Assembly: GCA_002500485.1 (NCBI GenBank)
Contig: DLRJ01000099.1
Coordinates: forward strand, 1 to 7,030
Origin: Dehalococcoidia bacterium UBA7891
GTDB taxonomy: Bacteria; Chloroflexota; Dehalococcoidia; Lucifugimonadales; UBA826
Reading direction: 5' to 3'
DNA length: 7,030 nt
Shown: one piece after another, positions 6,501 through 7,030 of the stretch
Position numbering within the stretch: position 1 is the first letter of the stretch
How the letters are laid out: each line of letters starts with the position of its first letter
Notes under the pieces: model-generated
Database searches by the model: none
What the model was told of the DNA's origin: nothing
What the model saw: the letters and a program-made list of their open reading frames with translations, nothing else
Program-made: the position numbers and the translations under genes

Positions 6501-7030
6501 CCTTATAGTTTCCTGGATGAGTCCCATCTAGGACCATAGATCCAGAAGTTCTTCCATCAGTATACTTCCAGCTTACGCTTTCTACACCATCGTCACCCGG
6601 CTTTTGCTCTTCCCTAAACACTCCGATCCAATCCTTTGCATTCCCAGGCCCTGCACTAAGACTAATCTCAACTGGTTCTCCTTCTCGATATTGTGTCTTG
6701 GATAGACTCAAATTAGCTTCACCACCTATCTTCTTTATTACGTTGATGGTGACCGTTGCCATATCTGAATCAACATCTTCATCACTGGCCTTAAACGTAA
6801 AGCTGTCACTCCCTGAATAGTCGGCCTTCGGACTGTAGGTCAGGGCCGGGGCTGTCCCGCTTAATGTCCCGTTCTTCGGCTGACTCAGCACCGTAAAGCT
6901 AAGATTATCCCCATCCTCATCACTCCCCGTCAGTGTAATAGACACCGTACCATCCTCGTTTACCTCTACGCCCTGACCCGCTACCACCGGCTTGTCGTTC
7001 ACGCTAGCAACACTAATCGTAACCGTCGCC
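3565..7030 (-). CDS. Large secreted multidomain clostripain-type (C11) cysteine peptidase, 5' end beyond window
   Basis: The window holds the last 1154 residues (numbered from the first complete codon) of an extracellular endopeptidase. The frame stays open to the window edge, so the true start is outside. The GTG at 7002 is internal, because ATVTISV before it is the tail of another repeat. Residues 10-97 form a complete cadherin-like (Big_9-type) repeat with acidic DEDGD. Residues about 104-196 form a KDWIGVF beta-sandwich domain (SKICH-like). Residues about 199-401 form a MAM/lectin-like domain ending in WWWAIDNI. The C11 peptidase spans about 406-794, with catalytic His519 in LWDHGG and Cys571 in FDTCLMGG, followed by PELDYADGWDY. 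The family usually cleaves after Arg, so that is expected here. Residues about 835-1083 are an acidic beta-rich region with a degenerate EF-hand-like stretch (DEDGYGVID, from 964). Residues 1086-1154 are the ARFYRL module typical of verrucomicrobial secreted proteins. The stop is TAG at 3565. The hydrolase start follows 99 bases later. Confidence 0.92.
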   Translation of the reverse strand, partial: ATVTISVASVNDKPVVAGQGVEVNEDGTVSITLTGSDEDGDNLSFTVLSQPKNGTLSGTAPALTYSPKADYSGSDSFTFKASDEDVDSDMATVTINVIKKIGGEANLSLSKTQYREGEPVEISLSAGPGNAKDWIGVFREEQKPGDDGVESVSWKYTDGRTSGSMVLDGTHPGNYKVYWLENDGYKIIASAVFTTLSKGVYFSENFDSLKLGVFESDSEKDGDGTDWTAQGPTGWVMNKGDGHGPIAGGEAVKEFDGWTFVDPVSWNATAGQLRGEFKKGRGVIAVADSDEYDDMDPAPLDASLGTPVIDISGAGESTLILKYDSSWRKEPQNGSVTVSYDGGDEIELLKLDGNSPDALNDTVKLELNNPAGAKSVVVRWDYQGNNNWWWAIDNISIYEKLTSAPNSWTVFVYGNADHNLTSNFLGDLEEMKEVGGNEKLNIVVETDLDASRKYILDVYNVKQEHRDKVTRGVVLESGHEVVQVLSERDTDDANELGDFLDWGISNYPADRYGLVLWDHGGQWTGFGGDKNNGQRTWGKPNMKTADIKEAVLQTLLKHDLKKLDFLSFDTCLMGGAEVLADVHELCDVYIACPELDYADGWDYSATLGYLKAFPDTSNIEFGKKEVMFWGEHHNRKQSDREYKFHVAYDMKLFNVYNDKLKAFTAAILKESISGNNALILAKLRREAIHYWNSGTRIREGSVGVTDYIDLGSFAEEIAKHFTGELKTASLGLVDAIKKMIIAKTAGSKRQEAVGLSIYYPIDGGLRLSYTPDRTLYYNYGTVHEVKFWAHLNFLTPEFGGDNWLKYLGQVKNINNNDKSAPEISSRSDGSKSGRLEDGNISIEEDDFHVASWNDPAIMDFEVTNGDDAYSAYVSLVSNELTGNPNEYVYLGGIGSALLDGEGEYEVEWDATMPVISLADSDTYAPIYLGGWAMEPGSNLYISLADYQAPGSAELTPLILITRFDEDGYGVIDNIMEDAVETGSTEESTHSATSSDIELEPGGKLWPVYYMEELTEDGGYETWFISGEDAFITIPENGKDGLEISFQTVEEGDYAVEVQTFDYFDNGSEVLTYFVYVPEEGVDVPMPELSIGLKDDQVVISWPSDFDGYRLEWTNDLGGENLNEVPAGKIITSAEKFTYVLSPTDLARFYRLIKR

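Noticed and set aside
7000..7002. GTG as the start of the clostripain gene
   Set aside because: The frame is open upstream to the edge and encodes ATVTISV, the usual end of a cadherin-like repeat. There is no signal peptide after the GTG.
1..7030. CRISPR array, tRNA, rRNA or insertion sequence
   Set aside because: No spaced direct repeats, cloverleaf-like segments or transposase motifs were seen. Nearly all sequence is accounted for by three coding regions.

Overview
The window holds three protein genes, all read from the minus strand, in the transcript order clostripain-type peptidase (3565-7030, 5' end outside the window), alpha/beta hydrolase (2047-3465), and trypsin-like serine protease (1-1815, 3' end outside the window). 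All three look secreted and modular. I saw no RNA gene, insertion sequence, CRISPR array or phage signature. The plus-strand reading frames are shadows of these genes.

The likely source is a bacterium of the Verrucomicrobiota, possibly a marine or particle-associated member. The reasons are domain style rather than a marker gene. The giant clostripain protein ends in a roughly 70-residue module with a W-P-S...GY.LE...DL...ARFYRL pattern, typical of exported verrucomicrobial proteins. It also carries cadherin-like, KDWIGVF-type and MAM-like beta-sandwich domains. The trypsin-like protein has Ig-like and MAM-like tails of the same style. Weak or absent Shine-Dalgarno sequences are compatible with this. 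The assignment is an inference of moderate confidence.

Region by region: 1-1815 is a serine protease with a signal peptide, a short propeptide, an S1A catalytic domain with an intact triad, an Ig-like domain, a MAM/concanavalin-like domain and the start of a further beta-sandwich domain. 1816-2046 is a 231-base gap with a candidate promoter, an inverted repeat and a hairpin that abuts the protease start codon and would hide its only SD-like AAGG. 2047-3465 is a secreted LIP-type alpha/beta hydrolase with a diverged FYR module between signal peptide and catalytic domain. 3466-3564 is a 99-base gap with a candidate extended -10 promoter just upstream of the hydrolase. 3565-7030 is the C-terminal 1154 residues of a large extracellular protein built around a C11 (clostripain) peptidase.

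Together the genes suggest a cluster of exported degradative enzymes: two proteases that probably both prefer basic P1 residues, plus an esterase/lipase. Co-orientation and shared domain style support a common theme. The gaps of 99 and 231 bases and the separate candidate promoters argue that they are not one tight operon. No wholly new defence, mobile or toxin system was found. The most interesting points are the SD-hiding hairpin, the FYR module at opposite ends of neighbouring proteins, and the unusual activation site and lost disulfide of the trypsin-like protease.
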